Positions 1-11,189 of a stretch of 64,000 bases of DNA are shown here, piece after piece. Each line of letters opens with the position of its first letter. Position 1 is the first letter of the stretch. The DNA comes from Macrotis lagotis. Lineage: Eukaryota > Chordata > Mammalia > Peramelemorphia > Peramelidae. The stretch is from assembly GCF_037893015.1 (NCBI RefSeq), contig NC_133658.1, positions 59,673,818 to 59,737,817 on the forward strand. The letters run 5' to 3'. A program made the translations under genes and the position numbers. Below the pieces are notes generated by a model. That model was given only the letters and a program-made list of their open reading frames with translations. It searched no databases and was not told the origin of the DNA.

Positions 1-272
1 TCCCAAGCCCCAACTCCTCTACCAAATGCTGTATCTATGATACCAAAACGAAGGGAATGACCATTTATATAATGATTACTACATGCTAGACAATGTGCTA
101 AGCTCTTTTCAAATATTATCTCCTTTAATTCTGTTAAAAATCCTGCCAATTTAAGTTGAACAAAGTGAAGTAGATAAACTTTAGAGACATGCCCAGGGGC
201 ACATAGCTAATCAAGATTTGATGTTAAGGTTTGAAATCAGGATTCCAGGTCCAGTGCTCCACGCACAACACC

Positions 273-274
273 GG

Positions 275-305
<31 letters not shown>

Positions 306-310
306 GGGGG
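273..310. repeat. (TG)n tract followed by a run of 22 G
   Basis: A short TG repeat runs directly into an uninterrupted run of G at about 289-310. A G tract this long can form G-quadruplexes and is also a common place for sequencing or assembly length errors, so its exact length should be treated with caution. Confidence 0.9.
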
Positions 311-339
311 TTTTCTTTACTAGGTAACTTCACTGATTG

Positions 340-680
340 TGACTATGCTCTCATCCTTAATTCTCCTCTATATCCTCCAAATCATATCTGGTGAAAAAAT
401 CCTACTGATTCCCTTTTCATTGATGTCTCTTTTATCCATCTTTTCCTTTCCATTCTCACTATCACCCAAATTCAGGTTCCCCTCTCCAGATATTCCCTCT
501 TCCATTTTTCAATCTGTGTTATCCATGACTTCCAAAAATCTTCTGAAAGTGTTCAGCAAAAGTTATTCCCTTCAAAAATGTTCAATGGATCATCAATGTA
601 TATCTAACTCTTAATCTGGTATTCAAGACTATGCACTCTACACTCTCAACCTCCCCTACACAAAGTTATTTAATAATAAT
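340..680 (+). repeat. L2 LINE fragment, sense, old
   Basis: Pyrimidine-rich sequence with the wording typical of L2 3' regions, such as 'ccattctcactatcaccc' and 'ttcaggttcccctc'. The 91-codon open frame here is a by-product of the low G+A content on this strand. Boundaries are approximate and the copy is strongly diverged. Confidence 0.55.
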
Positions 681-690
681 GTTTGACAAT

Positions 691-985
691 TTTCAAAGAA
701 GACCATGATAGGAGTTGATGCCATGTCAAGTACAAGTCATGTGCTTGGATATGAGTGGGGAGGGGTTGTGCACAGTCACCAGCCTCACTTTCTCCTCCAT
801 AGCCACCTGGATCCAGTGACCAGATATGAATCAGGACAACTGGAGATGACCCTGGATGGAAGGCAGGCAGGGTTAAGTGACTTGACCAAGGTCACACAGC
901 TAGTATGTGTCAGGGGCTGGATTTGAACTCCTGTCCTTCTGATACCAAGGTCAGTGCTCTATCACACTGCATCACCTAGCTGCCC
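691..985 (-). repeat. CORE-SINE, long form with RTE-type tail, nearly full length
   Basis: Read on the minus strand, the copy begins with a tRNA-like head (complement of 'catcacctagctgccc'). It continues through the CORE block (complement of 'aggtcacacagctagt') and the middle block 'ggatccagtgaccagatatg', and ends in the tail that normally carries 'aatgaaggacaaac'. At about 295 bp it matches the length of the other long-form copies in this window. The 73-codon open frame inside it is not a gene. Confidence 0.85.
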
Positions 986-2217
986 TTACAAAGTTTATAC
1001 AAAACCTTGGTTCCAGACAAATCTACTCTCTGTACCCTAAGCAGACCTGGGATGGCAACAACTGACTCACATCACTGCTACAACTAAAATTTATTAAACT
1101 ATACCAGAAGACACTGATGCTATTTCTGACACTTCTCTCTACCTACCATCTTATGCTTAGTAACGTCCCCAACAATTTCACATTTCTATTTCTATTCACT
1201 TCACCTCAACACATGCACAGGCCCTTATCACCAGTCACCAGGTCTTCTTACAACAGCTTTTAACTCTCTCATCTCCAACATCGCTACTCAAAAGTTATCA
1301 GTTGCTCCTCTTGTCTACAAGGTAGAGGTCACACTTGTCTGGAGCTCCTGCCCAAAGCCACTGCTCCGTGACTAGTGAGAGTTCTCCACTGTTAGATCTC
1401 CTCAGATCCAGATCTACCACAATCCTGCTCTTCTTGTGCCATCATCTTTCCAAATGCCTCCAGACCATCCAGAGTAAGTTCTCCATTACTAGGCCATCCA
1501 GAACCACCACACTCCTGTTCTCCAGTCATCTTTATCCCAGGCCTCCCACCACTGGACTTTCTACCTGTCTTGGGACCTCTACAAAGTTTCAAGATACAGA
1601 GCACTGGTATTACCACAACCCACCCCACCCCTGACCTCTAACTTTGCTAACAGTAATAAAATCAATAGCATCATTTTACAGATGAAGAAACAGGCTGAGA
1701 TGTTTCCAAGTCACACAGTGAGTTTTTGAAGATAGATTTTTGGCTCCAGGTTTTCTGACTCCACTCCTAGTGCACAGTGCCTAGAATATATAAGCAGTTC
1801 CTTGGTGACTTAAACTTCTCCAAACTCTGTGTGGGGTCAACCCCAATAGAATGTAAGCTCCTTGAAGCTAAGTTATATGTTTGCTTTTGTATTAGTACCC
1901 CCAGTCCTCACCACAGTGCTAGATATATGAGTAAAGTAAAAGTTTTTAAAGTTAAAAAAAAAAATTCATTAGAGCATTCAAATCTCTTCATAATCCAAGA
2001 CCAGCTTGTTACTCTACCTTACTGACTAGTGTGGAGGTCTAGTTAAGTGAATTTTCGATGAGCTCATTGCTATCTAGTACAGGAAAAAGAATAAAAGAGA
2101 TTCCTATTCTAAAGATCCTGAAACAAGGTACTTTATAGACTCTTGCTATTCATTATTATTTAAAACCGCTTAAATGTCTCCAACTTATAAGTCTGAAAAA
2201 TTTAGACACAATTACCT
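986..2217. other. Gene-free stretch with MIR and L2 scraps
   Basis: No gene is recognisable. A MIR-like relic lies at about 1655-1775 on the minus strand ('tttacagatgaagaaac', 'agtcacacagtgag'). An L2 3' end in sense lies at about 1795-1935 ('tagaatgtaagctccttg'). The opposing open frames of 99 and 78 codons near 1335-1634 overlap on opposite strands and have no recognisable protein similarity. I take them as chance frames. Confidence 0.5.
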
Positions 2218-2480
2218 AAGGTCTCCTAGAAGAAGAACTCAACATCAGGGAGGTGACACCATGATGATATGTACACCTCCATCCATGATGATATGTACAC
2301 AAAGTGAATGTGTGTGTGCGCGTGTGTGTGTGTGGGGGGGGGGGGTTGATAAGTCTCCAGGTTACCTTTCTCCTCCAGAGCCATCTGGGTTCAGGAGTCA
2401 GATATGAATGCGGAACAACTGGATACAGAGGGAGATCATGGCTTTTTAAAGATTAAGGTCTTTCCCAGGTCAACAGTGTG
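2218..2480 (-). repeat. Degenerate long-form CORE-SINE with an internal TG/G tract
   Basis: The minus-strand tail ('aacatcagggaggtgac') and middle ('ctcctccagagccatctggg') are recognisable. The middle is interrupted by a short duplication of 'tccatgatgatatgtacac' and by a TG repeat that runs into twelve G (about 2310-2345). The CORE end is too decayed for a firm boundary. Confidence 0.6.
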
Positions 2481-2939
2481 ACTGAGGCAAACCCCATTCA
2501 GTGATTAAGGTTAGGTAAGAGATAGAAGAGGCCAAGAGGCCAAGAATGGCCACCTTTGCTTAAACTAGAAGGAAAAGACCTTCAGAGCTTCTCAGGATTC
2601 AGGCAACTAAGTATGAAAAGGAAGTCTTTTAGCCACTTTTTAAAAAAAAATCAGCTGGGAGGAGTTTCTGGTCAAAAAAACAAAAACAATTGTTATTTCC
2701 ATTCACTCTGAACCAGTCAAGGCCCAAATAATGAGCAAGTGGATTCAGTCTGGGGTTCTGCCCAGTTCATGAGCTACCAAAGGATGAGGAGATGTGAAGT
2801 TTTGTGGAAAGAAGGAATTGGATGGAGCAGGTGACAAGTGATGATGCATTTTTCTTGGGGGGGGGCAGATCATGACTCATACAAGTTCTACCAAATGCAA
2901 TGAGTCTCAAGCAAATCTGAAGTTGCTAAAACATTTTTT

Positions 2940-4255
2940 CTCATAAAAATGCAATGAGTATTTGTGCAACCCCTTTTTAATTTAAAGAAATCGAAATTAC
3001 TCATTTTGCAATTTATAATGTCCTGTTTTTTGCTTGTTCTTAAACCTCCTCTTTCCATAGATTACAGTATTTCTTGTACTCTTAAATAGTCTTTGGCATC
3101 ACCTTTGATATCTAAATCCTGTACTCATTTCAACCTTATTTTGGCAGAGGGTTTGAGATATGGGCTATACCTAGTTCTTACAATTCTATTTTTTCAGTTT
3201 TCTCAGCAGTTTTTGTTGAACAATGAGTTCTTTTCCCAGAAGCCAGTGTCTCTGGGTTAACTAGCATCATTTACATTTACTACTATTTCTTCTGTACCTT
3301 ATCTATTTCATAGACAAGATCAGATAGCTTTGATAACTACCACTTTATAATAGTTTTAGATCTAGTACAAACACCTTCCTTTGCAGTTTTTTTATTTAAT
3401 TCTTTGATATTCTTGTCCTTTCATTGCTCCAGATGAATTTTGTTACTTTTTTTTTCTAATTCTGTAAAATCTAGTTTTTGGTAATTTGATTGGTATGGTA
3501 GGTACTGAGTAAGTAATTTAATTTGGGTATAACTGTCATTTTTATTATATTAGCCACAACCAACTGATATTTTTCCATTTCCATTTAATACTTCGCAATG
3601 GTGTTCATATGGTTTCTGGGTTTGTCTTGGGAGGGATATTTCCAAGTATTTAATGTCATCTACAGTTACATTAAATGGAATTTCTATTTCTTGCTTGAGC
3701 TTTATTGGTCATATATAGAAATGCTTATGATTTTTGAGAGTTTATTTTATTTCCTGCTACTTTACTAAAGTTGTCAATTGTTTCAAGTAGTGTTTATTTT
3801 CTAAGGTTCTCTAAGTATACCATCATATTATCTGCACAGTGAAAGTTGTTTCCTCACTGTGCGTTCAAATTCCTTCAATTTTTTTTTCTTCTTATTGCTA
3901 AAGCTAACATTTCTAATACAATAATGAATAACAGAGAGGATAACAGGCATCCTCATTTTACTCCTGATCTTATACTGGAAATGCTGCTAGTTTATCCCCA
4001 TGACATATAAGGCTTGCTGATGATTTTAGATAGATAGTGCTTATCAATTTAAAGGAAATCCCATTTGTTCCTTTGCTCTCTAATGACTTTAATAGGACTG
4101 GGTGCTGAATTTTATCAAAAGCTTTTTCAGCATCTATTGAAATAATCATATGATTTCTGTTCATTTTATTACTGATATGGTCAGTTACAGTGATTGTTTT
4201 CCTAATATTAAACCATCCCTGCCAGCATACCCTATCCAATCATGGTGCATATCCT
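2940..4255 (-). mobile_element. L1 LINE, inverted 5' part (ORF2 reverse-transcriptase and C-terminal region)
   Basis: On the minus strand, 4239-3970 encodes a stretch typical of the L1 ORF2 reverse transcriptase: 'NHMIISIDAEKAFDKIQHP' followed by 'LISTIYLKSSASLICHGDKL'. Further 3' on the same strand, decayed frames give C-terminal ORF2 wording such as 'WLLGKELIVQQKLLRKLKK' and, near 2960, 'IKKGLHKYSLHFYE'. The segment stops in L1 coordinates just where the adjoining plus-strand segment (4258 onward) starts, so the two are halves of one insertion. Multiple stops and frameshifts show it is old and inactive. Confidence 0.88.
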
Positions 4256-4257
4256 AG

Positions 4258-5302
4258 TAAAAAAAAAAACACCAAGATTAAAAGGAATGCAAAAAGCTGG
4301 GAAACAACTTCCTAGCTAGAGTGTGTAATGAAGGACTCATTTCTAAAATATATAGAAAATTAAATCAAATTGATAAGTCATTCTCCTATTGATAAACTCT
4401 CAAAGGAGATGAACAGGCAGTTTTCAGATAAAAAATTAAAACTATTTAGTCATATAAAATATGCCCTAAATCATTACTAATTAGGGAAATGCAAAATTAA
4501 AACAACTCTGAGGCACCACCTCATACCTATCAGATTGGCTAAGATAAGGAAAATGATCAATATAGGAGTGGATGTGGGAAAATTGTGATACTAAGACACT
4601 GTTGCTGGAGTTGTGAACTGATCCAATCATTCTGGAGACCAATTTGGAACTATGCTGATCCAAACCACTTCTAAGTCTATATCCCAAAGAGATCATAAAA
4701 AAGAGAAAAGACCCATATGAACAAAAATATTTATAGCAGCTCTTTTTGAAGTGCCAAAGAATTGGAAATTGAGGGGATGCCCATCATTTGAAAATGGTTG
4801 AACAAGTTATAGTATATGAACGGGATGGAATATTAATATTCTATAAAAAATGAGTTGGCCAGACTTCAAAAAAGTTTAAAAAGTCTGGCATGAACTGATA
4901 CTGAGTGAAGTAGGCAGAGCCAACTGAACATTGTATACATTAACAACATTGTGAGATAATGAACTAAGATGGGCGCAGCTCCTTTCAGCAGTGCCATTCA
5001 CATCCAGAGGGGGAAAAACTATAGTCTGAATGCAGAGCAAAACATACTATGTTCATTTTGAAGCTTCATGTTTTTTCTTTCTTTCTCATGGATTTTCCCC
5101 CTTAGTTCTAATTCTTCTTTTACAATATGGTTAATAAAAAAAAGACATTAAACACGATTGTACATGTACAGTTTTTACCAGATCATTCATCACCATGGGG
5201 AAGGGAAGGAGGGTGGTAGAAAAATTGTGGAACTCATAATCTTGCAAATAAATGAATGTTAAAAACTCCCTTTGCATGTAATTGGAAAAATAAAATAAAG
5301 GA
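4258..5302 (+). mobile_element. L1 LINE, 3' part in direct orientation
   Basis: The segment starts with ORF2 C-terminal coding remnants ('ccaagattaaaaggaatgc' reads TKIKRNAKSWETTS) and continues into the marsupial L1 3' UTR. It ends at 'ggtggtagaaaaattgtgg', 'aattggaaaaataaaata' and an A-rich tail. It continues the inverted segment to its left, and the joint lies in an A-rich stretch at about 4256-4270. Confidence 0.88.
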
Positions 5303-5439
5303 AAAAAAGAATTGAGGTAGCACTATATATGGGAATATTTTGGGAACAAAGCAAATTTAGAGTTTGCTTCTTTGCTATTTCTTCCTTGTGAAACAATGAA
5401 AACTGCACAATAAGTCACAGTGAACTGCAAGTTCACGGT

Positions 5440-5720
5440 AAAGTGACATAGTTGAACACAGGTCCGTCGGTCCTGAGAGACAGACCAGTGCTGTCCTGAA
5501 GGGAAGGGTAATGTCCTGTCAATTAAAAAAGAGTTTGGTTTCAGATCCCCAAATCTGAACCGGCAAAGACAAGTGTCACCAGGCATCCAGTGTAGGAGCT
5601 GCAGGGAAAATTCTATCTTGTTTGTGAAAGGCAGGTTTGCCTTGGAATAGGTTCATTCGAAGAGGGGCCTGCACCTTGGAAAGTGTTGCCATTCTGACTG
5701 CACCCAGGAAACTGAAGCTT
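5440..5720 (+). pseudogene. 28S large-subunit rRNA fragment, decayed
   Basis: The sequence follows mammalian 28S rRNA in the sense direction across about 280 bp. Shared anchors include 'gttgaacacaggtccgtcgg' (rRNA has gttgaacatgggtcagtcgg), 'tcctgagaga', 'ggtttcagatccccaaatct', 'catccagtg', 'tttgtgaa.ggcagg', 'ccttggaataggttc' and 'gaggggcctgcaccttggaa'. Many CpG-derived changes and small gaps relative to the GC-rich rRNA show long decay outside the rDNA. It lies about 140 bp beyond the A-rich tail of the L1 ending near 5302 and in the same orientation, which suggests reverse transcription of rRNA by the L1 machinery. Similarity upstream of 5440 and beyond 5720 is weak. The 87-codon minus-strand frame here is therefore not a gene. 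Confidence 0.85.
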
Positions 5721-6009
5721 TAAGAGAGTTTACTAGCAGAGAGAAGCAGCAAAGGCCTTTGAATGGCAAACTGGCTTTGTTGAAAGTTTGTTGCCAATCT
5801 TATCATGCTGTTGAGTAGCCTATAAAACCACTACACCGACAATTAGACCATCAAGAAACAGGTTTGGATTATACTGTGTTGTCACCAGGAAATCATATAG
5901 TAGCATTTTGCCCTGAATTACCAGAGTGATGTGGAGCCTCACTGACATTCAAAAGGTCAAGGACTTCCACTGCATCCAGACATCCCTAGAAGTCCTACTT
6001 CAGATCAAT

Positions 6010-6137
6010 CAGAACATTGGGTGAAATAGCTCATGAGAAGGATGTCTTTGCACAGCACTCCCTTCACTATAATAAACATCAAGTGCAAGTCATGTCATCA
6101 TGTATATGACAACAAGGTCTTCTTCAAGTAAGGACAA
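6010..6137 (+). repeat. Truncated long-form CORE-SINE tail
   Basis: Only the 3' portion is present: 'gcacagcactcccttcact', then a decayed 'cttgtcatggcatca' block, then 'aaggtcttcttcaagtaagg'. These match the tails of the fuller copies at 34612-34915 and 60262-60540. Confidence 0.65.
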
Positions 6138-7850
6138 TTATTTTTTATTATTATAATAAAAACAAGAAGGACAACTATTATTATTACACTTTAGTCCAGA
6201 AAGTCACAGGAATGAAAAGCAAGATCGTGGGGAAGTGGATTTGCAATGTAATGAAGGAAGACAGAAATTGGGTGGGGGGCCTCTATGGGACTGTGTACAA
6301 GCCAACTGGCTTGATGTTTAAGTTGAATTTCCCCCTTCCCTTAAAGGGAGATTTTAGAGACCACAGCTTTACTCTCCAATCAGGAGGGAAAAACAAAGGG
6401 CAGCAAGGCTGCAAAGATGATGAGGTTTTCCCACGGTGGAGAAGCCAGGGAGGTTATGAAGAAGTTTAGCCAGCTGAAAACTGTGGAGCTATTGGAGCCC
6501 GGATCTTCCAATCAGAGGGCTGCAGAGTGATGATGACCTGGAGTATCAAGGCTGATGGCATGTTGCAGGATGATGACGTTTTCCCACTGAGGTTATAAGA
6601 AAGTAATGATCTTTTCTCTGGGTGCAAAAAATTCTTACAGTAGAGACAAGTCCATAGAATATAGAGTGCAAGTTGAAGCCTTTCCTGAAAGCTAGATTCA
6701 ATGATAACCTGATCACCAGCAATTGCTTCAAATAATTCATTATCTCAACCACAGATAAATTTCTTAAAGTAAAGGAGGGGTAGACTAAGCAGGCCCTAAC
6801 CACAAAACAGGCCTAGTCTCTCTTTTTAAACAGAGAGCTGTACTACAGATAACACAATGATGTCATTGTCGAGGCTATGTGGTGGAACACATAACTTTAT
6901 ATAATCAAAAGAAATAAGAAAGATCTCATTTTCAGGGATCAAGTTAGTAGCCCACAGGTGCTAGTGAAAATTGCTGCAGGGAGGAACTTCCAAGAGGAAA
7001 AATGCCACCAGGGAGTATTGGAGGGAATGCACAACATTATTAAGGAACCTCAAAAGAACCTTTCTACAAATCAGTATCAAATAAATAATTAGTATTGTAC
7101 CAGACACTGTGCTAAGCTAAAACAGAAAATTCAAAGTTGTCACTAAGGCTTTATCTTTCAAAAGAGAAACATAATTGTAGCAGTTTAGACTCACATAAAA
7201 TCAAGCTTTTTTACACTTCTTAAAGCACTAACACAAAAGTACTGAATTTATTTCATTTGACTTTTCTCCATAAACAAAGATCTTTGATTTGGTATAAAGA
7301 ACTCCTGGATCAGAAAACTCCATCTTCCCAACAAGAGTGGGTCAGGTCCTCCCCTTCTCTGCAATTTATAATAAATATTAGAAAGTTATGTAAAGCAATG
7401 AGAAATGAAAGGCCACATAAGGTAGACTCTTTCCTAGTCTATTCATGAGCTTGTAAAACATAGATTTGATAAAATAAAAATTGCACATTTCCTCCAGAAA
7501 AACAAAATCACCACTGACTCACTGGTACCATATTTTTTTTTAAAAAAGCAGAAACTACTATGGAAAGCTTAGTCAAAGTAACTAAAGTCTCTAAGGTAAC
7601 TTTAGCATAGCAAGAAAAAAGAAGAGTTTATAAAGAAACATCATGTGCTAGTGCTAGTACAGTTAACTGATCTCATCATTCTTCTAAAAGCTTCCACAAG
7701 AGAAACTAATCTTCCAGATAGATAAGAGCACAGCTGGAAGCACCTCTTTCCACCTTTAGTGTCCACCAGTCTCCCAACTCTCACTTGTGGCATGTGAAAC
7801 AGCCACACCCAGACTTGGCAGACTGGCTAAACTGGTTGGAGGGTAACCAG
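6138..7850. other. No recognisable gene or named repeat
   Basis: The interval contains scattered open frames under 90 codons on both strands, none resembling a known protein. A direct local similarity between about 6395-6440 and 6560-6600 ('gatgatgaggttttccca' against 'gatgatgacgttttccca') hints at an old internally repetitive element that I cannot classify. Confidence 0.4.
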
Positions 7851-7854
7851 CAGT

Positions 7855-8110
7855 TCTTTAGCTAGTGAGAGTTAGGTGTCTACCTTAAACATGTGAAAAC
7901 TTCCCCGGGGGGGAAATGGTAGATGTGAATCATATGCTTCAATGGGACATGAAGGCATCAGAAGCAAGCATAGTGGAGTTCTTAAGAGCTTGGTTAGATA
8001 TCAAAGTCCCTAGAATGTGATGATTCTGAACATATAGAGAGAGGCTGATAATTGCACAAATCGCCTCACTTAAATCCAATTTGTGCATGAAATCAAAAGA
8101 CATCACCAGA
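7855..8110 (+). repeat. Unclassified RTE-associated repeat, copy 1
   Basis: This stretch shares ordered blocks with 59205-59475: 'gagttag', 'aaacatgt', 'acttccc', 'gaagcaagcatagtggag' and 'agagcttggttagatat', ending in 'ctcacttaaatccaatt'. The last block also occurs in the tail of the long CORE-SINEs. It lies upstream of the RTE LINE at 8765, so it may be part of that element's 5' region or a SINE derived from it. Confidence 0.6.
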
Positions 8111-8360
8111 CTATTTTAAACTACCTCAAAGTCCTGTGGCAACAGATAAGTGACAACAGCAGGTACACCAGGAGCTATAGTCATGACCTGCACACAGGTG
8201 GCCCAGGCCAAAGGGTTGTTTTCTCACTGGTCTGAAGCAGCTCCTGGGTGCCCAAGTAGCTTTTTTTAAGGACCAGACTGCTCAACCTCTGGTGTAAGGA
8301 AGGAATGGGCCAGAAAAGTTGCTCTAAAAACCATCTGCTTCACTCAACCTAACCCTGACC

Positions 8361-8690
8361 TGTTTTTTCTGAGACAATAAGGTTAAGTAAGTGATTTGCC
8401 CAGTGTCTCATGGGTAGTCAACTGTCTGAGGCTACATTTGAACTGACTTCAGGGTTGCTACTCTATCCCCACAATGGCACTGTGAGACTCACATCCAAGG
8501 CTAACAAGTCATCCCGATTTGTAATTGGTCACTGGACCCAGATGGTTCTGGAGGAGAAAGTGAGGCTAGTGACTGAGCAAAGAAGCACCCCATCCTACTC
8601 ATTCAAATCCAATTCCTGTGAATGTCATGGCATCAACTCCCTGATGTCATGGTCTCCTTCTAGAATGAGGGACTTACATCATCATCAACC
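8361..8690 (+). repeat. Long-form CORE-SINE with inverted head
   Basis: The first about 125 bp (8361-8487) is the SINE head and CORE on the minus strand. From about 8491 ('acatccaagg') the rest of the SINE follows on the plus strand through 'cactggacccagatgg' and 'gatgtcatggtctccttc'. In consensus order the plus part resumes where the inverted part stops, so this is one insertion with an inverted 5' half. Confidence 0.75.
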
Positions 8691-8764
8691 CTGGACTACT
8701 TCCTGTAGCAGGTAGGGATCCTACCCTGTGGTCAAAAGAAAAAAATGTACAAAAACTTTTGTGA

Positions 8765-11150
8765 AGATGATTGTACTCATCATCAGTACATGGAATGTGT
8801 ACAAGCTTATAGACCATGAAATCCAGTAGACCTGAAAGATGGAATTAGCTCTTGTTGCTAGAGAACTCAGAAGGAATCACATCCAAATACTAATACTGAG
8901 TGAAAAAAAGGCAAGCAACAGAAGGCCAGCTTACTTAAGTCAAAGTTTTTCTAGAGTGACTCCAGCCAGTGATAGGGAAAAACCTCCTGCAGGCATAAGT
9001 TTTGAAATGTCCTGAAAGAGGTCAGGCATGTATTTCTGGGTGACTTTAATGTGAGATTGAATACAGATTACCAGACATGACAGGGAGCCCTTAGAAGGAA
9101 TGGTGTCATAAACATCAACAGTGGCAATGTCACTTTTACAACTAAAGATTTGGCATATCCCATCACCTTCTCATCACCAACATTGTCTTCCACTTACTTA
9201 AATTCATGGAAGCATCTTCACAGAAAATATTGGCACTTACGAGACTAAGTCATTTTAAGAAGAGACAAAGAGGACATGAGAGTGGAAGGTGAAAAGCAAA
9301 GTGACAGATCAATTATATAACTTTCTTCTCTAAATTAACCTTTCACATTTAACAAAAGTGGTGGCCCCAAGGCAAGATGGCTCCCACAAGACTTAATGTC
9401 AACAGGTTAGAGTGCTTTTCCCCAGGTGAACAATAGTTGCTAATCTGGAAGGGAAGATGAGTCAACAGAAGGCTAATAACAATAGAGCAAAAAAGGAGTG
9501 AGCAGCTTTCAATGATTTTGTGTACAATACTGCATTTCCTCATCTAGACCAGATCACTTGAAAACATCAAGATTGGTTAGAAGAGAAAGATGGGGAAATT
9601 CAGAAGGTGCTAAGTGAAAAACAAGAACTCCACAAGGTTTCATCTATCTCTAAGATGCCATCAAATGTGAAAAGAAAGCAAAGCTTAAGGGGATGCAAGA
9701 TTCTCTGCTCAAGAAAAAGACAGATGAAATTCAGTTTTACACTGATATTAACAATTCAAAACACTTTCATGATGTCCTGAAGGTTGTTTATGGATAAAAG
9801 ACCTATGCTGCATTTCAACTACTCAGTGCAGATGGAGCCACACTGATTATAAGGACATGATCCTGGAGAAAGGACTTCAAAGTTGAAGTCACTAATAACA
9901 CATCTCAAATTTAAGTCAATCCCTCTCTAGTTGGACTTCCAAGTGAAGAAGTTTTGAATGTCATCTGGCTCCTTTCAAGTAGCAAACAGCCTGTATTGAT
10001 TCTATTCCAATTGAGATTTATAAGGCAGGGGTTGGTTCACTGATCACACAAAACTGACAAACTTTCCAGGATAGATAACAAGAGGAGATTATACCCAGGA
10101 GTTCAAGAATGCATTCACTGACCATCTCTCTTAAAGGAAAATGAAATAAGTTGCCCTATGACAATCACAGAGAGGGGATGGAGATTGGGGGTGTCTCTTA
10201 AGTCACTGCCAGCAAGATGATCATCTAAAGAGATAGTGTGGCAACAACAGTTGATAGGTTTTTGCTATTGGATTTGGAGTCAGGAAGGCTTGAGGAAAGT
10301 CACCTAATCCCATCACCTCACTTTGCAAAACAACTCCCAAAACAAAAGCCAATAGTAAAGAAAATAGGTCTGTATACAATCTTCTTCATCCTTTGACATA
10401 GTCAGTCTCAAGGACTTGTGGATGATGAGGGCAAACTTTAGTTCCCTGAAGAAATTCATTAGGTTCTGAGGATAATGGGCAATGCTCTCATGCTTTTCTA
10501 CTTACCAATTCGGTGAAGCAGGATTGTGGGCTTGCTCCCCGGGTTTCAGCACGATGCCTTCCATGAAGCTGTCAGATGCCTACACATAGCATCAAGGTCA
10601 GCTACTGCCCTGACAATCAAATATTTAAACTGAAAAGGCAACAAGCCAAGACTACAGAGGAAAGAGAAAGGATGTGTTGACTCTTTGTTCAAAAAGCCTG
10701 AAGCTGAGAAGCTGCTTGTTAATTTTGACCTAACAATCAACATCAAGAAAACAGATTCTCCACAGCCAGTGTCCTACCATCCTTCTGAGGACGCATCCAT
10801 TACAGTAAACAGCTAAATTGCAAATGCTCTGAATAAGTTCCCTTTCCTTTACTTTCAAGCCTTGTAATTTGGGAGGAGGAGGCTGCCTGCTGCCTAAGAA
10901 ACTGAAGGTCTACAGAACAGTTGTGCTGACTTTACTGTTGTAAGTCTGTGAAACCTGGACAGTCAACACTTCAATGTGAATTGTTGGCAGGCAACATAAT
11001 GTACCATATATTGAGTCCCTTTTCAAGATGAAACTGCCAAGCATTCAAATTCTACCTCAGAAAGTACTACTCCAATGGGTAGGTCAGATTGTTCAAATGT
11101 ATTTTTCCTAAAAGACTATCTAATGGAGAACTTCCAAGTGCTCACATAGT
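8765..11150 (+). mobile_element. RTE-type LINE, long but badly decayed
   Basis: Frame-hopping translation gives the hallmarks of an RTE ORF in the right order. The endonuclease start near 8780 reads 'IISTWNVYKLIDHE', then 'ELALVARELRR' (RTE: RRTALVARELxRY). A decayed 'FLGDFN'-like block lies near 9030-9060. The reverse-transcriptase end near 10510 reads 'NSVKQDCGLAPRVS' (RTE: NSVKQGCVLAPTLFS). The C-terminal part reads 'DLTINIKKTDS' near 10725, 'CETWTVN' near 10950 and 'LQWVGQIVQM' near 11070. About 2.4 kb of a roughly 3 kb element remains, with many stops and frameshifts. RTE elements mobilise SINEs that carry their tails, in keeping with the RTE-tailed CORE-SINEs nearby. Confidence 0.85.
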
Positions 11151-11189
11151 GATACAAGGTCTTAGCTGGGCTTTTGCAGTAGTTTTCTG

